A stretch of 8,614 bases of DNA from an uncultured Kangiella sp. (lineage in GTDB: Bacteria > Pseudomonadota > Gammaproteobacteria > Enterobacterales > DSM-103792): contig CAMLNB010000149.1 in NCBI GenBank assembly GCA_946481205.1, positions 1 to 8,614 on the forward strand, given 5' to 3'. The first letter of the stretch is position 1, and each line of letters begins with the position of its first letter. A model generated the notes under the pieces. It searched no databases. It was not told the origin of the DNA and saw nothing but the letters and a program-made list of their open reading frames with translations. The position numbers and the translations under genes are program-made. This document shows, in pieces, positions 7,011 to 8,614 of the stretch.

Positions 7011-8010
7011 AGGGGCACTCCTGCTGGAACTGCTGCAAACGCTCGCGCGGCAAACCGACATAAAGCGCGGCCAACGCCTGTTCGACACCCGCAGCAATAC
7101 TCGCGGCTTTGCCAGCCACGTACAGACCGACTCCGGCATTCAGCGCAATGGTATCGCGGAATGCTGGTCGGCCCTGACCGCCGAGTACGGCCATGATCTC
7201 GGCGGCATTGGCGGCCGCCTCGCCACCACGCAACGCTTCGAGCGAATGCTCCGCAAGGCCAACATCGGTCGGCGACAATGTTGCGGTCGTCAGCTTGCCG
7301 TCACGCAGCTCCACATATTGACTCGGGCCGTGCACCGCAAACTCATCGACACCGCCGTTGACCACAACGGCACGCTTGACGCCGATCTCACGCAGCGTTT
7401 CGGCGACCAACGTCAAATACTTCGCATCGTATACGCCCATCAAGCGCAAACTGGCGCGGGCCGGATTGATGATTGGCCCGAGCAGATTGAACAAGGTGCG
7501 CAGCTTCAAGGCTTGCCGTACCGGCATCGCATGACGAACGCCGGGATGGTACTGCGGTGCGTGCAAAAAACAGAGCTGATAGCGATCAAGCAACTCGCGC
7601 GCACGCTCCGGTGTTTGCTCACACTGGATGCCGAGCGCTTTCAGTACATCCGTTGAACCGCTCTGCGAGCTGACCGCGCGATTGCCATGCTTGGCCACCG
7701 GGACGCCGAGACTCGCCAGGGTAAACGCGACCGCCGTCGAGACATTCAGCGTGCCCAGGCCATCACCGCCGGTGCCGCAGCAATCGATGACGTCGTAATC
7801 CGGCGTCGGAAATGGCAGCGCCGCGGCAAGCAGAGCGTGTGCCGCGCCTGCGACTTCCTCCGCCGTTTCGCCTTTCGTGCGCAGTGCAATCAGCAGCGCG
7901 CTGATCTCAATGACATCTGCCTCGCCGCGGACAATACGGGCGAAGGCTTGTTCGGCATCGCTGACGCTCAAATCGGCGCCGGCCACGACGCGCTCCAATA
8001 CCGGGTTCAT
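7000..8010 (-). CDS. trpD: Anthranilate phosphoribosyltransferase
   Basis: A 336-residue enzyme that transfers phosphoribose from PRPP to anthranilate, the step after anthranilate synthase. Typical length for a stand-alone TrpD. Seen in order: the PRPP-binding loop GTGGDG (79-84); KHGNRAVSSQSGS (107-119); HPGVRHAMPVR (155-165), whose conserved basic residues belong to the anthranilate and PRPP sites; RTLFNLLGP (171-179); and the metal-binding acidic pair Asp222-Glu223 in GGVDEF. Unlike E. coli, where TrpG and TrpD are one polypeptide, this gene is separate from trpG. Its ATG overlaps the trpG stop as ATGA, with AAGGAG (8019-8024) 8 nt upstream. Its own end overlaps the trpCF start by 11 nt. 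These overlaps indicate a single tightly coupled transcript. Confidence 0.98.
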   Translation of the reverse strand: MNPVLERVVAGADLSVSDAEQAFARIVRGEADVIEISALLIALRTKGETAEEVAGAAHALLAAALPFPTPDYDVIDCCGTGGDGLGTLNVSTAVAFTLASLGVPVAKHGNRAVSSQSGSTDVLKALGIQCEQTPERARELLDRYQLCFLHAPQYHPGVRHAMPVRQALKLRTLFNLLGPIINPARASLRLMGVYDAKYLTLVAETLREIGVKRAVVVNGGVDEFAVHGPSQYVELRDGKLTTATLSPTDVGLAEHSLEALRGGEAAANAAEIMAVLGGQGRPAFRDTIALNAGVGLYVAGKAASIAAGVEQALAALYVGLPRERLQQFQQECPYVG

Positions 8011-8614
8011 GCCGCACGCTCCTTTTGCTCGGGTTCTTTCAGGAATTGCACCGCATTGGCCAGCAGATCGCGGCCATAGGTCGTCAGAATCGATTCGGGA
8101 TGGAATTGCAAACCGGCAATCGCATGATGCTTGTGCACCATCGCCATCACCACCGGCCGAAACGCGCCAGCATCAAACGCTTCGGCAATCACACGCAGCT
8201 CGCTCGGTACTTCGCTGGCAACCAAGGAGTGGTAGCGACCAACCATCAATTGACTCGGCAAACCATCGAACAAGGGATGCGGTTCACATTGGATGGTGCA
8301 CCGCTCGCCGTGCAGTGGCTGCGGCGCCCGGCCAACCACACCACCAAAGGCCACGGTCATCGCCTGGTGCCCCAAGCAAACGCCGAGCATGGGATAGCGA
8401 CCGGCCGCCGCTTTGATCAGCGCAATGCAAATCCCGGCTTGCTCAGGGGTACCCGGCCCCGGTGAGAACACCAGCAAGGGCTCGCGCATCGTCGCCAGCC
8501 GCGCCAACACCTCCGGCAGCGGCACATCATTGCGCAACACAGTGACCTTGCAACCGAGACAGGAAAACTCTTCCACCAGGTTGTAACTGAACGAGTCGTA
8601 GTTATCGATCAGCA
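8007..8614 (-). CDS. trpG: Anthranilate synthase glutamine amidotransferase component (5' end cut by window edge)
   Basis: A class I glutamine amidotransferase that releases ammonia from glutamine for TrpE to make anthranilate from chorismate. The frame is open to the right edge: 201 residues are visible and begin LIDNYDSFSYNL, which matches the start of known TrpG proteins, so only a few residues are missing. The catalytic triad is complete: Cys79 in GVCLGHQ, with His171 and Glu173 in QFHPES (visible-residue numbering). The oxyanion-hole region SPGPGTPEQAG (50-60) is also present. TrpG and PabA are close relatives, and one protein can serve both folate and tryptophan synthesis. The direct coupling to trpD and the rest of the operon supports trpG here. 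trpE should lie upstream, outside the window, but this cannot be seen. A GTG at 8574-8576 is internal and is not the start. Confidence 0.96.
   Translation of the reverse strand, partial: LIDNYDSFSYNLVEEFSCLGCKVTVLRNDVPLPEVLARLATMREPLLVFSPGPGTPEQAGICIALIKAAAGRYPMLGVCLGHQAMTVAFGGVVGRAPQPLHGERCTIQCEPHPLFDGLPSQLMVGRYHSLVASEVPSELRVIAEAFDAGAFRPVVMAMVHKHHAIAGLQFHPESILTTYGRDLLANAVQFLKEPEQKERAA

Noticed and set aside
6724..7656. A 310-codon open frame on the plus strand across the trpCF/trpD junction.
   Set aside because: It lies opposite two genes with complete catalytic motifs, has no ribosome binding site or recognisable domain, and has the odd Arg/Gln/Ala-rich composition typical of antisense frames in GC-rich coding DNA.

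Overview
The window is a stretch of chromosome from what looks like a moderately GC-rich gammaproteobacterium. All eight genes lie on the minus strand, so transcription runs from high to low coordinates. The lineage is inferred from three things: a fused trpC-trpF gene, TrpA and TrpCF sequences that align residue for residue with the enterobacterial enzymes, and the gene order G-D-C(F)-B-A. In this operon trpG and trpD are still separate genes, unlike the fused trpGD of E. coli. I cannot name the genus from the sequence alone.

Right part (about 3399-8614): the distal part of a tryptophan biosynthesis operon. In transcription order it holds trpG (glutamine amidotransferase; its first few codons are cut off by the right edge), trpD (anthranilate phosphoribosyltransferase), trpC-trpF (bifunctional indole-3-glycerol phosphate synthase / phosphoribosylanthranilate isomerase), trpB and trpA (tryptophan synthase beta and alpha). 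trpG/trpD overlap by 4 nt, trpD/trpCF overlap by 11 nt, and the trpB stop codon lies within the trpA ribosome binding site. Only the trpCF-trpB junction has a real spacer (about 67-70 nt), and it carries inverted repeats. The operon closes with a strong intrinsic terminator (3399-3437). Together these genes cover every step from anthranilate to tryptophan, plus the amidotransferase half of anthranilate synthase. trpE and any leader or attenuator would lie beyond the right edge.

Middle part (582-3237): a two-gene unit. The first gene is a 709-residue protein with a textbook EF-hand loop near its N terminus and three predicted membrane helices at its C terminus. It belongs to a conserved family without known function. 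It is followed after 22 nt by a GNAT acetyltransferase of the phosphinothricin/amino-acid N-acetyltransferase type.

Left part (8-546): a UspA-family universal stress protein. Upstream of it is a near-perfect FNR/Anr box (one mismatch in ten) placed where a class II activator site should be relative to a plausible -10 element, which points to oxygen-dependent control.

Most of the window is ordinary biosynthetic housekeeping. I see no mobile elements, CRISPR arrays, tRNA or rRNA genes, and no sign of horizontal transfer. The items most worth a second look are the EF-hand membrane protein and the FNR-like box in front of the stress gene.
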